In this document: piece by piece, positions 15,064-22,796 of the stretch | How positions within the stretch are numbered: the first letter of the stretch is position 1 | Layout of the letters: each line of letters starts with the position of its first letter | DNA from: Chloroflexota bacterium | Lineage (GTDB): Bacteria; Chloroflexota; UBA5177 | Assembly (NCBI GenBank): GCA_025449555.1 | Contig: JANWJD010000021.1 | Coordinates: forward strand, 1 to 37,505 | Length of the DNA stretch: 37,505 bases | Direction of reading: 5' to 3' | Position numbers and translations under genes: made by a program | The notes under the pieces: generated by a model | What the model saw: the letters and a program-made list of their open reading frames with translations, nothing else | What the model was told of the DNA's origin: nothing | Database searches by the model: none

Positions 15064-16182
15064 GTGTCGGCCTATCTGCTCCACAGTGGCGCCGATTACC
15101 GTGCCGCCGGCGTCAGCCTGTACACGCTCAACCTCCTGATACATCTGCCCGCGGCCGGTCCGGGACACGAGTTCGTTGCTTTCCAGGGGAGGGACGGGTT
15201 GCGTATCGAAGGCACCAGCACCGTGCTGAGCCCGCTGCCGACGGTCAATCCGATTGCCCGAATCTGTTGGGAACAATCCGGCTTGCCCTTTCAAGCAGCT
15301 CGAAGACGGGTGACCTTGCTGCACGGCACGGTCAACGTCGTGCCCCTCCTGTTTCCGGGGCCGACTGTGGTGACCGTGCACGACCTGTCATTTCTCCGTA
15401 TGCCGGAACAGTTTCCACCACTCAAGGCTCGCTATCTGAAAGCCGCGGTTGACCTCTCGACGCGCAAAGCAACCCACATCATCGCCGTGTCCGAGCATAC
15501 CCGCCAGGATCTGATCGAGTTACTCCAGTTGCCCGAGGAGCGCATCTCGGTAGTCTACTCGGGCGCCGCGCCATCGTTTCGACCCCTGCCTTCAGCGGAA
15601 TGTGAGGCGTTTCGGCGAGCGCGCCTCGGCGGCCGGCCCATGATCTTGCACGTGGGGACACTCCAACCTCGCAAAAACATCGACGTCTTGATCCGTGCAT
15701 TTGCCGCCGTCCGTCGGCGCGAGCGTCTCCCCCACGTCTTGGCGCTGGTGGGTGCGCGTGGTTGGATGTATGACGATCTCTTCGCATTGGTGCAGCGCGA
15801 AGGACTGGGCGAGCACGTGAATTTCGTCGATTTCGTGGCCTCCGACCAATTGCCGCTCTGGTATAATTCTGCCGACTTGTTCGCGTACCCGTCGGCCTAC
15901 GAAGGCTTTGGACTTCCCGTTTTGGAAGCGATGGCATGTGGCGTTCCCGTCGTTACGTCGACCTCCAGTTCCCTGGTTGAACTCGCCGGCGACGCAGCCA
16001 TAACCGTAGCACCCGGTTCTCAGGAGGCTCTCGAATTGGCACTGACGCGCGTACTGGGTGACGAGCCACTTCGCCGTCGCCTGCGCGAGCACGGTCTGCT
16101 TCGCGCTTCCGCTTTTTCATGGGACCGAACCGCGTCGAACACAGTCGCGGTCTACGAACAGGTGCTGGAGGCCGTTTCTTGA
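15064..16182 (+). CDS. GT4-family glycosyltransferase (surface polysaccharide)
   Basis: This GT-B fold glycosyltransferase of at least 372 aa carries the family GT4 signatures: LHVGTLQPRKNIDVLIRAF in the donor domain and the E-x7-E motif EGFGLPVLEAMACGVPVVTS. It resembles mannosyltransferases that build cell-surface polysaccharide. The sugar is unknown. The first standard start is GTG at 15064, but the residues before it (ISRIGVSAYLL) complete the usual first beta-strand (MRIGVSAYLL in relatives). The real start may be ATC at 15049 or ATA at 15058, with GGGGAG at 15034-15038; there is no ATG, GTG or TTG between the in-frame stop at 15019 and 15064. It begins 2 bp after (or overlaps) selB and overlaps the next gene by 4 bp. 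Confidence 0.9.
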   Translation: MSAYLLHSGADYRAAGVSLYTLNLLIHLPAAGPGHEFVAFQGRDGLRIEGTSTVLSPLPTVNPIARICWEQSGLPFQAARRRVTLLHGTVNVVPLLFPGPTVVTVHDLSFLRMPEQFPPLKARYLKAAVDLSTRKATHIIAVSEHTRQDLIELLQLPEERISVVYSGAAPSFRPLPSAECEAFRRARLGGRPMILHVGTLQPRKNIDVLIRAFAAVRRRERLPHVLALVGARGWMYDDLFALVQREGLGEHVNFVDFVASDQLPLWYNSADLFAYPSAYEGFGLPVLEAMACGVPVVTSTSSSLVELAGDAAITVAPGSQEALELALTRVLGDEPLRRRLREHGLLRASAFSWDRTASNTVAVYEQVLEAVS

Positions 16183-17642
16183 TCGAGCTGAGCCCGAGCG
16201 TCAGAACCGGCTCCCGCGCCCGCGCCGCCTCGCTCCGGCGCTTCGTTCCGCTCACCATGGTGGCCGTTGATGCCTGTCTGATTTATGCCGCCTTCATCTT
16301 CGCCTACTGGCTGCGCTACACCCTGCAATTGGGTCCGCACATCCAGCAACACATTTCGTTCTGGCGCTACCAACCGCTGGCTGCCCTGCTCGTATTCGTC
16401 ATGATGGTTGTTCTGGTGTTCAAAGACGCCTATCGACGCCGTATGAGCCGGGACGTCGTGGCGGAGGCCGTCACCGTGTTCAGCGCGTCCACCATTTCGG
16501 TTGCAGCGATCGTGGTCGTTACCGCCATGCTCCATCAATGGGAATACTCCCGGGCAGTCATCCTCTACGTGTGGGTGCTGGCTATCCTTCTCGTGATCTC
16601 CGGTCGAGCCCTCCATCGCAGCGTGCAGACGCTGTACTACCGCAAGGGACGGGGTGTCAGTCGGTTACTGGTGGTCGGCGCGACCGATGTCGGCAAAATG
16701 ATCATGCAGAGCGTGATGAATCGACCGGACTTCGGGTATCACCTGGTCGGTTTCGTCGAGCATCGACCGTCGCCGTCGGTGAAGAATTTCGGTCGATTTC
16801 GTGCCCTGGGAACGCTGGGCGATGTGTCGTCACTGGCCGAAAGCGGCGCCATCGATGAAATCATCATCGCCCTGCCCGCGTCCGCGCACGAGGAAATGTG
16901 GCCGATTCTGAGCGTCTGCGAGCGCATGGGTGTGGGCATGAAGCTCGTGCCGGATCTCTTCGAGATGAGCTTGGGACGCGTCCAGATTGACGACATTGCC
17001 GGTATTCCACTCCTCGACGTGCAGGAGCGTTCGCTGCGGCAGATGGCCCGGGCGGCCAAGCGAGCCACCGATATGGTGCTGGCTTCGACCCTGCTGATAC
17101 TGTCCGCTCCGCTGATCGGCTTGTTGGGAATATTGATCCGCATGGAGTCCGATGGACCGGCTTTTTTGCGCCAGGAACGCGTGGGCGTCAACGGTCGGTC
17201 GTTTACCTGCCTCAAGCTACGCACGATGCGGGTCGACGCGAGCGACGTCCAGGCTTCTCTGCAGGCCATGAATGAGAGCGACGGTCCCCTCTTTAAGTTG
17301 CGGAACGACCCACGCTGCACACCGCTCGGTAGGCGTGTCCGTCGCTGGAGCCTGGATGAGTTGCCCCAGTTGTGGAACGTGGTACGGGGCGACATGAGTC
17401 TCGTTGGCCCGCGACCGCCGCTACCGCACGAAGTGGCCCAGTACGATAATCGCCAGCTGCGCCGGCTCGAAGTCAAGCCAGGTATGACCGGCATGTGGCA
17501 GATCAGCGGCCGCAGCGATTTGTCGTTCGATGAGATGGTGATGATGGATCTGCACTACGTCGAGAATTGGTCGCTGGGGTTGGATGTGACCATCCTCCTC
17601 CGCACGCTTGCCGCAGTGCTTGCGCGCCACGGAGCCTACTGA
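16179..17642 (+). CDS. Polyprenyl-phosphate hexose-1-phosphate transferase (exopolysaccharide initiating enzyme)
   Basis: This 487-aa membrane enzyme starts an exopolysaccharide or O-antigen unit by moving a sugar phosphate from UDP-sugar to undecaprenyl phosphate. It has four or five N-terminal transmembrane segments, a Rossmann-like middle domain (RLLVVGATDVGKMIMQ) and the C-terminal bacterial sugar transferase domain with KRATDMVLA, ERVGVNGRSF, KLRTMRVDA, DELPQLWNVVRGDMSLVGPR and KPGMTGMWQISGRSDLSFD. This is the WbaP/WcaJ/EpsL-like class. The chosen start is TTG at 16179, which overlaps the previous stop as TTGA and has GGAGG 7 nt upstream. The frame remains open to 16119, inside the glycosyltransferase gene, where the sequence is not family-like. 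Neighbours are a GT4 enzyme and a Wzz-like protein. Confidence 0.93.
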   Translation: MIELSPSVRTGSRARAASLRRFVPLTMVAVDACLIYAAFIFAYWLRYTLQLGPHIQQHISFWRYQPLAALLVFVMMVVLVFKDAYRRRMSRDVVAEAVTVFSASTISVAAIVVVTAMLHQWEYSRAVILYVWVLAILLVISGRALHRSVQTLYYRKGRGVSRLLVVGATDVGKMIMQSVMNRPDFGYHLVGFVEHRPSPSVKNFGRFRALGTLGDVSSLAESGAIDEIIIALPASAHEEMWPILSVCERMGVGMKLVPDLFEMSLGRVQIDDIAGIPLLDVQERSLRQMARAAKRATDMVLASTLLILSAPLIGLLGILIRMESDGPAFLRQERVGVNGRSFTCLKLRTMRVDASDVQASLQAMNESDGPLFKLRNDPRCTPLGRRVRRWSLDELPQLWNVVRGDMSLVGPRPPLPHEVAQYDNRQLRRLEVKPGMTGMWQISGRSDLSFDEMVMMDLHYVENWSLGLDVTILLRTLAAVLARHGAY

Positions 17643-17645
17643 CGC

Positions 17646-18347
17646 ATGGAGTGGGCTGCCTATTGGGGCGTCGTCCGGCGACGCTGGTACATTCTCCTCG
17701 CCATCGTCATCGTCGACGTGCTGGCCAGTGGGGCCGCATACGAGCGCAGTCGTCACTCTGCCGGGTACCAGGCGTGCACGACGCTGTACGTCGCCGACGT
17801 CTCGGCGCCGAGCCTCATCACCGCGCCGCAGACCGCGCTCGAAGCGGCCGGCCAGCTGTTGGCGGGAGAAACCGCCGCCAACTTCTTCGGCGATGACCTG
17901 CTGGACGTGGCTGAATCGAGTCGGGTCTCGAACTTCATGAGTGCGCGTCTGGCCGGGCGGGCACTGTCGCACAGTTCTCGGTCCGACCTCAATGGATCCG
18001 TCTCTGGGTCCCGACGCGATCGCACGGTCGCTCTCTGCGTGACGAATCCGAGCAGCCAAACGGCTCTGGCCGCGGCCGGAGCGGTGGGAACCGCGATGAC
18101 CACAGAGCGGTCTCGCTTCCTGGGAGCAGGAATCACCAGGCGAACCTATGTAGCAGTGATCTCGAGTCCAACCGTGGGGGCCGTACCATCATCAACCTCT
18201 CGGCTCCGCTTGGGGCTGGAGTTCATCCTTGGATTACTTCTGGCGGGAGGAATCGCCTTGCTCTGGGATGCGGCTGATCCCGCCGTGCGGGACCCGGTTG
18301 ATCTGGAGCGCTTGCTGAACGTGCCGGTGGCGCGGATGCCATCGTGA
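17646..18347 (+). CDS. Wzz/YveK-like chain-length determinant membrane protein
   Basis: This 233-aa protein has the two-TM layout of polysaccharide co-polymerases: TM1 at about residues 14-32 (WYILLAIVIVDVLASGAAY), an extracytoplasmic loop of about 155 residues, and TM2 at about 190-207 (GLEFILGLLLAGGIALLW). The cytoplasmic tail contains DPVDLERLLNVPVARMP, the usual ending of YveK/CapA-type modulators (VEELLGLPVLGxIP). The loop has little recognisable family sequence. The protein would set the length of the exported polysaccharide together with a tyrosine kinase partner. ATG at 17646 lies 3 bp after the transferase stop, and the kinase-like gene follows 7 bp later. Confidence 0.82.
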   Translation: MEWAAYWGVVRRRWYILLAIVIVDVLASGAAYERSRHSAGYQACTTLYVADVSAPSLITAPQTALEAAGQLLAGETAANFFGDDLLDVAESSRVSNFMSARLAGRALSHSSRSDLNGSVSGSRRDRTVALCVTNPSSQTALAAAGAVGTAMTTERSRFLGAGITRRTYVAVISSPTVGAVPSSTSRLRLGLEFILGLLLAGGIALLWDAADPAVRDPVDLERLLNVPVARMPS

Positions 18348-18354
18348 TTGACCG

Positions 18355-18894
18355 ATGTCGGACGCGTCGACGGGCGACAGGCTCATGAAGCCCACCGCGT
18401 CGCTGGACATCTTGATCGCGCAGATCCAGATCCAGTTCGAACACCTCGCGAGTCTGGTCGTCACCAGTCCGCTTCGGCAGAAAGGCGTTGAGCGGGTGGC
18501 CGAACGGATCGTCGACGGCCTGCGGGTGCGCGGCATGGCCACCATCCTCTACCTTCCAGCTACCGATGGTCCCTCAGATCCGGACGTGCGTTCCGATCAA
18601 AGTGAATCTAAGAACGTGCCTGCAGACACGAACATATTCCCCAGGGTCTTTACGCCCGCCCAGGCGGGAACGCCGCGGTTGGCACGATCGCTGCTGGCAA
18701 CTCCAGGGATCGTGACCGTGGCTGCTGCCCCTGGAGTCCTGGAGGATCCGTCAGCGCTGTTCCTGGCTACCGCGGCTGACGCCGTCCTGCTGGTGGCCGA
18801 GGCTGGAATCACCGCTCGGGCGGATCTCAGACGCGCTCGTCTTGAACTGGAAAGCGCGGGTGCGCGTCTGGTTGGCGCCGTCCTCGCCGAGTAA
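18355..18894 (+). CDS. BY-kinase-like protein (CpsD/YwqD fold) lacking Walker motifs
   Basis: Position and overall pattern match the bacterial tyrosine kinase partner of a Wzz-type protein, but the catalytic parts are missing. Where CpsD-type kinases have TSAxPGEGKST, this 179-aa protein reads TSPLRQKGVERV (37-48), without the P-loop Gly-Lys-Ser/Thr. The A' motif (LLIDADLR) is replaced by ILYLPATDG. The Walker B region (IIDTPPVL) reads TVAAAPGVL, with the Asp lost. The following DAVLLVAEAGITARADLRRA and the LVGAVLAE ending are well preserved. There is no C-terminal Tyr cluster. It is best seen as a pseudokinase or scaffold that may hold the Wzz partner. ATG at 18355 is used; an in-frame ATG at codon 11 is an alternative. 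It ends 2 bp from the convergent coaBC gene. Confidence 0.7.
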   Translation: MSDASTGDRLMKPTASLDILIAQIQIQFEHLASLVVTSPLRQKGVERVAERIVDGLRVRGMATILYLPATDGPSDPDVRSDQSESKNVPADTNIFPRVFTPAQAGTPRLARSLLATPGIVTVAAAPGVLEDPSALFLATAADAVLLVAEAGITARADLRRARLELESAGARLVGAVLAE

Positions 18895-18896
18895 CC

Positions 18897-20108
18897 TCAC
18901 GTTCGTTCGGTCGACGACCTGCTCAGCAGGATTCCCTCTATCTCGTCCCACAGCCACCGCCCTATCTCCACTTTTGTGGCCGGCGGAAACGCCCGCTCGC
19001 CACTCTCGGTGACGAACACGACCTGATTGGTTTCGGAGCCGAACGGGTTGTGGTCGGGGGTGATGCCGTTCGCGACCACGAGTGCCTGGCCCTTGCGGCG
19101 TAACTTCTCACGGGCTGCAGTGACCAATGGGCCGCTCTCAAGTGCGAATCCGATATGAACGGCGTCCGGAGCCAGACGAGCTGCTTCGGCCGCGATATCC
19201 GATGTTGCCGTCACGTCGATGTGTTGCGCCTCGCCTCGTTTCAGCTTCCCGTCGGAAGCCCGTGACGGTTTGTAGTCCGCGACCGCCGCGCACATGACAA
19301 TCACAGCTTGATTTGGCGCGTTGTGCAGCACGGCGGCCCGCATCTCGTCGGATGTTTCCACCTCGATCACTTCCATGCCCGTCGGTCGAGCGAGCGAAGT
19401 GGGCCCCGAGATCAGCAAAACTTCCGCGCCCCGCCGTTGCGCCTCGGTTGCCACGGCGTACCCCATCTTTCCCGAACTCCGGTTCCCGATGTACCGAACG
19501 GGATCGATCGGCTCGCGGGTAGGGCCGGCCGTCACCAGCACCTTTCGTCCGGCCAGACTTTGGGATGTGCGTAAAGCGTCCCGGACGGCGCGAGCGATCT
19601 CGGATGGTTCCGACATCCGGCCGGAACCAATTGACCCCGATGCAAGCCGGCCGGATTCGGGCCCGATCACGGTCGCTCCTCGCCGGGTCAGCAGCTCGAG
19701 ATTGGCCATGGTGGCCGGATGCGTGAACATGTTTGTTTCCATGGCGGGGGCTATCAAGACCGGTCCCCGGAATGCCAGCGCCGAGGCGCCGAGCAGGTCG
19801 TCGCTTCGTCCACCGGCTAGGCGCGCGATCGCGTCGGCAGTCGCGGGAGCCACGATCAGGACCTCCGCCCAGGACGCGAGGCGCAGGTGCTCCATCGCCG
19901 ACTCGCCCGCGCCCGTCCCCCAGAGGTCACTGGCAACAAGGTTCCCCGTGATGCCCTCAAAGGTCTGTGGCGAGATGAACCGGCTGCCTCCGCGCGTCAG
20001 AATGACACGGACCGACAGATCGTTCTGGACGAGCTCGCTCGCGAGCTCAGCGGCTTTGTACGCGGCGATGCTTCCGGTCACCGCGAGCAGCACATTGCGC
20101 GTCTTCAC
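18897..20108 (-). CDS. coaBC: Bifunctional phosphopantothenoylcysteine decarboxylase / phosphopantothenate-cysteine ligase (CoaBC, Dfp)
   Basis: CoaBC makes 4'-phosphopantetheine for coenzyme A in two steps. The 403-aa protein has an N-terminal flavin-dependent decarboxylase (CoaC, 1-180; VTGSIAAYKAAEL, catalytic H74) and a C-terminal CTP-dependent ligase (CoaB, 187-395; VTAGPTREPIDPVRYIGNRS followed by SGKMG, then AAVADYKP and GKLKRG). Two CoaC positions differ from E. coli Dfp: Asn125 of PxMNxxM is Glu124 here (PAMETNM), and the reducing Cys158 of LACG is Ser157 (LASG). I recall that actinobacterial enzymes also deviate at these places, so activity is not excluded. The start is GTG at 20108, with GGAG 5 nt upstream. 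A TTGCCT (20177-20172) and TAGTAT (20153-20148) pair on the minus strand, 18 bp apart, could be its promoter. Confidence 0.95.
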   Translation of the reverse strand: MKTRNVLLAVTGSIAAYKAAELASELVQNDLSVRVILTRGGSRFISPQTFEGITGNLVASDLWGTGAGESAMEHLRLASWAEVLIVAPATADAIARLAGGRSDDLLGASALAFRGPVLIAPAMETNMFTHPATMANLELLTRRGATVIGPESGRLASGSIGSGRMSEPSEIARAVRDALRTSQSLAGRKVLVTAGPTREPIDPVRYIGNRSSGKMGYAVATEAQRRGAEVLLISGPTSLARPTGMEVIEVETSDEMRAAVLHNAPNQAVIVMCAAVADYKPSRASDGKLKRGEAQHIDVTATSDIAAEAARLAPDAVHIGFALESGPLVTAAREKLRRKGQALVVANGITPDHNPFGSETNQVVFVTESGERAFPPATKVEIGRWLWDEIEGILLSRSSTERT

Positions 20109-20122
20109 TGCTACTCCAACCC

Positions 20123-20152
20123 TTGACCGATGGACCGATTAAGGGCTATACT
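20123..20152 (+). promoter_or_regulatory. Sigma-70 promoter for the small membrane protein-rpmE unit
   Basis: TTGACC (20123-20128) and TATACT (20147-20152) are separated by 18 bp, giving a start near 20159 and a leader of about 75 nt. The -10 box overlaps a minus-strand -10-like TAGTAT (20153-20148) of the proposed coaBC promoter, so the two directions would compete for the same bases. The boxes are seen; their use is inference. Confidence 0.6.
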
Positions 20153-20181
20153 ACGTTGAATCGACGGACTGAGGCAATCCA

Positions 20182-20209
20182 AAAGCCAGGAGTTTCGGCT
20201 CCGGGCTTT
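20182..20209 (+). promoter_or_regulatory. Leader hairpin upstream of the small membrane protein and rpmE
   Basis: AAAGCC-a-GGAG-TTTCGG-CTCC-g-GGCTTT forms a 10-bp stem with one A/G mismatch and a 6-nt loop, followed by GTTGTCTG. It lies in the proposed 5' leader, about 24 nt before the ATG. The tail is too poor in T for a confident terminator. A regulatory leader, such as feedback by L31, is possible but unproven. Confidence 0.4.
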
Positions 20210-20233
20210 GTTGTCTGACGGGGGCAGGTATAC

Positions 20234-20503
20234 ATGGACGATGTGAAGATCCCGAAAGAGCCGGAACCAACCGGATCCCCACTGATTCGCACCCTGACCA
20301 TTGTGGCAAGCGGCCTGACGGCGGCAAGCCTCGTCGTCAATCTCATTCTTCAGATCGCGACCTTCATGTCGAAGCGACCGATGCAACCCGACCAGCGTGA
20401 CAGGGCTCAGGCCGCCGCGTTGACTCTGAAAGTTCTCCGTCTCACGCCCGGGCTGGTCAAACAAGTGCGGTTGTTCGCCAACCAGCTACGCGCCGCATCC
20501 TAG
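20234..20503 (+). CDS. Hypothetical small single-TM protein upstream of rpmE
   Basis: This 89-aa protein matches no family I recognise. It has a Pro/Glu-rich N-terminus (residues 1-16), one transmembrane helix at about 18-46 ([20 protein letters not shown] and on), then a basic amphipathic C-terminal half (residues 48-89; rich in Arg, Gln, Ala and Leu) that is probably cytoplasmic or membrane-surface helix. There is no cleavable signal peptide. It has its own promoter and a leader hairpin, and rpmE follows 14 bp downstream, so the two are probably co-transcribed. The Shine-Dalgarno is weak (GGGGGCAGG, 6 nt before the ATG). Function is unknown. Confidence 0.75.
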   Translation: MDDVKIPKEPEPTGSPLIRTLTIVASGLTAASLVVNLILQIATFMSKRPMQPDQRDRAQAAALTLKVLRLTPGLVKQVRLFANQLRAAS

Positions 20504-20517
20504 CGAAAGGATCAACT

Positions 20518-20721
20518 ATGAAACAGGGCATTCACCCTGACTACGTGGAATCGACTGTGCAGTGTTCCTGCGGAGCCACCTTCCAGACCCACTCCACCAA
20601 GCCGTCAATCAAGATTGACGTGTGCTCCAACTGCCATCCGTTTTACACGGGCACGCAGCGTATCATTGACTCGGCAGGTCAGGTAGAGCGATTCCGCCGC
20701 CGCTTCAATATCGATAAGTAA
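20518..20721 (+). CDS. rpmE: 50S ribosomal protein L31 (zinc-binding type)
   Basis: This 67-aa protein starts [20 protein letters not shown], the typical L31 opening. The zinc ligands are kept: C16 and C18 in CSC, and C36 and C39 in CSNC, followed by HPFYTG. It is therefore the zinc-containing form rather than the Cys-lacking paralogue used in zinc starvation. GAAAGGA stands just before the ATG. A strong terminator lies 14 bp after the stop. Confidence 0.97.
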   Translation: MKQGIHPDYVESTVQCSCGATFQTHSTKPSIKIDVCSNCHPFYTGTQRIIDSAGQVERFRRRFNIDK

Positions 20722-20735
20722 GCATCGATCAAATG

Positions 20736-20768
20736 AGGAGTCGCATTCGTGCGGCTCCTTATTTTTAT
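20736..20768 (+). terminator. Rho-independent terminator after rpmE
   Basis: AGGAGTCGCA-TTCG-TGCGGCTCCT gives a 10-bp stem (one G-U pair) closed by a TTCG tetraloop, extendable by three more pairs, followed by TATTTTTATT. It lies between rpmE and the DUF1385 gene, whose start is only 19 bp past its end. Confidence 0.92.
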
Positions 20769-20786
20769 TGGATGTAGGATGAATTG

Positions 20787-21722
20787 ATGGCAGCATTTTA
20801 TTACGGCGGTCAGGCAGTTATTGAAGGTGTCATGATGCGCGGAAAGCATCAGGCAACCGTCGCCGTCCGACAGGTCGACGGTGATCTGCTGTTCCGGACG
20901 GAGCAGTTGCCGGATGCGCTCTACCGTCATCGGGTCGCTCGGCTTCCGTTCGTGCGCGGCCTCGTAATGCTCTGGGAGATGATGATCCTGGGCACGCGTC
21001 TCATGATTTTTTCGGCCAATGTTCATGCAAAGGGCCAGATGGACCGAGAAATTCCCAAGCGATTGATGGCGTCCATGATGACCGTCTCGCTGGTGTTCGC
21101 GGTGGGCATCTGTTTCGGGCTCCCACTCCTGCTGACGCGGGCGGGCCAACACCTTTTATCGAGCTCTCTGGCTGCCAATGCTGCGGAAGGCGCGGTGCGC
21201 CTCGGCCTCTTCGTCGGCTACCTCATTCTCATGGGTCGGGTCGATCAAATGCGGCGCGTGTTTCAGTACCACGGCGCCGAACACAAGACGATCAACGCAT
21301 TCGAGCACGGCGCACCGTTGATACCGAGGGAAGTGCAGCGGTTTTCCCTGACCCACACGCGATGCGGTACCGCGTTCCTGCTATGGGTGGTGGTGGTATC
21401 CATCTTTGTCTTCGGCTTGATAGGCCACCCACCAATCCTGCTGGCGATTGTGACGCGTATCGTCCTGGTGCCCGTGATCGCCGCTATTAGTTATGAAATT
21501 CTGCGACTGGGGGCGCGTTTCTACCACCTGGCGCCGGTACGATTGGTTCTGCAGCCGGGTCTCTGGCTCCAGCACCTCACGACCCGCGAGCCGTCCGACG
21601 ACCAGGTCGAGGTGGCGATTGCGGCGCTCGTTCCCGTTTTGAACGCCGACGATGTGCCCTATGTGCGCGCGACGGCGTTCGGAGCGACGGTGCTGGCGCC
21701 ATCGCACGGCGTGGCGGGATAA
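20787..21722 (+). CDS. DUF1385 family membrane protein (YqhQ-like)
   Basis: This 311-aa integral membrane protein belongs to the DUF1385 family (B. subtilis YqhQ). Family marks are GGQAVIEGVMMRG at the N-terminus, then the central HGAEHKTINAFEHG and THTRCGTAFLL. About four hydrophobic helices are visible, in two pairs (near residues 88-115 and 198-240). The molecular function is not established. The family is very often linked to rpmE and prfA, as here, and this neighbourhood is conserved in Chloroflexota and Firmicutes (from memory). The start is ATG at 20787 with AGGA upstream; a TTG one codon earlier is less likely. prfA follows 3 bp later. A promoter is not obvious, so it may depend on read-through of the preceding terminator or on a promoter inside rpmE. 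Confidence 0.93.
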   Translation: MAAFYYGGQAVIEGVMMRGKHQATVAVRQVDGDLLFRTEQLPDALYRHRVARLPFVRGLVMLWEMMILGTRLMIFSANVHAKGQMDREIPKRLMASMMTVSLVFAVGICFGLPLLLTRAGQHLLSSSLAANAAEGAVRLGLFVGYLILMGRVDQMRRVFQYHGAEHKTINAFEHGAPLIPREVQRFSLTHTRCGTAFLLWVVVVSIFVFGLIGHPPILLAIVTRIVLVPVIAAISYEILRLGARFYHLAPVRLVLQPGLWLQHLTTREPSDDQVEVAIAALVPVLNADDVPYVRATAFGATVLAPSHGVAG

Positions 21723-21725
21723 CCG

Positions 21726-22796
21726 ATGGAAGATCGATTAAACAGCATCGAACGTCGCTACGAAGAGCTGGGCGAGTTGATGAGCCGCCCGGAAACGCTC
21801 GGGGACATGTCGTTGCTGCAAAAGTATGCCCGTGAACACTCCGAGCTCACTCCCATCGTGTCATTGATACGCGAATATCGTGCGACCGAGGCGCGAATCG
21901 TCGACGCACGCTCCCTGCTCCACGACAACGGCGACACCGAATTGCGGGAGCTGGCCGAAGAAACGGTCTCCGAGCTGGAGCCGGCGCGCGACGAACAACT
22001 CGAGGCGCTCAAAAGTGCCTTGACGCCGAAGGATCCGAACGACCGGAAGAATGTGATTCTGGAGATCCGGGCGGCGGCGGGCGGCGACGAGGCTGCACTG
22101 TTCGCCAGTGAATTGCTCCGGATGTACACCCTGTACGCCGAGCAACATGGGTGGAATACCGAAATGATCGATCTCAGTGAGATCGGGATCGGCGGAGTAA
22201 AGGAAGCGATCGTCAAAGTCGAGGGGTCCGGCGCATTTGGACGGCTCAAATTCGAAAGCGGCGTCCATCGAGTTCAACGGGTACCGGCGACCGAATCGGG
22301 CGGGCGCATTCACACCTCGACCGCCACCACTCACGTGTTGCCCGAGGTCGAGGAGTTCGATATCGAAATCCGCCCGGAGGATCTCCGCATCGATGTGTAC
22401 CGTTCCGCCGGCCACGGTGGCCAGGGGGTCAATACCACGGACAGCGCGGTACGCATCACGCACTTCCCCACGGGAACAGTGGTCACCTGTCAGAACGAGC
22501 GCTCTCAGATTCAGAATCGGGCCAGCGCCATGGCGGTGCTGCGGGCGCGCCTGTACGAGAAGGAACAGGAGCGACGCGAGAAAGAAATGGGAGCGTTCCG
22601 CAAATCGCAGGTCCAGACCGGCGACCGGAGCGAGAAGATACGCACCTACAACTATCCGCAGGACCGCGTGACCGACCACCGCATCAATCTATCCGTGCAC
22701 ACTCTCCCGTCGGTCCTGAGCGGCAATCTCGATTCGATCATCGACCAACTCACGCTGCGGGAGCAGCAAGAAGGTCTCAACGGCGGCGTTGGATAA
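21726..22796 (+). CDS. prfA: Peptide chain release factor 1
   Basis: RF1 ends translation at UAA and UAG. The 356-aa protein contains the stop-codon recognition tripeptide PAT in VPATESGGRIHTST, which marks RF1 rather than RF2 (SPF). The catalytic GGQ motif is in SAGHGGQGVNTTDSAVRITH. Length is normal. The Gln of GGQ is the substrate of the methyltransferase encoded next, prmC, which overlaps by 8 bp. The start is ATG at 21726, 3 bp after the DUF1385 gene. Confidence 0.98.
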   Translation: MEDRLNSIERRYEELGELMSRPETLGDMSLLQKYAREHSELTPIVSLIREYRATEARIVDARSLLHDNGDTELRELAEETVSELEPARDEQLEALKSALTPKDPNDRKNVILEIRAAAGGDEAALFASELLRMYTLYAEQHGWNTEMIDLSEIGIGGVKEAIVKVEGSGAFGRLKFESGVHRVQRVPATESGGRIHTSTATTHVLPEVEEFDIEIRPEDLRIDVYRSAGHGGQGVNTTDSAVRITHFPTGTVVTCQNERSQIQNRASAMAVLRARLYEKEQERREKEMGAFRKSQVQTGDRSEKIRTYNYPQDRVTDHRINLSVHTLPSVLSGNLDSIIDQLTLREQQEGLNGGVG

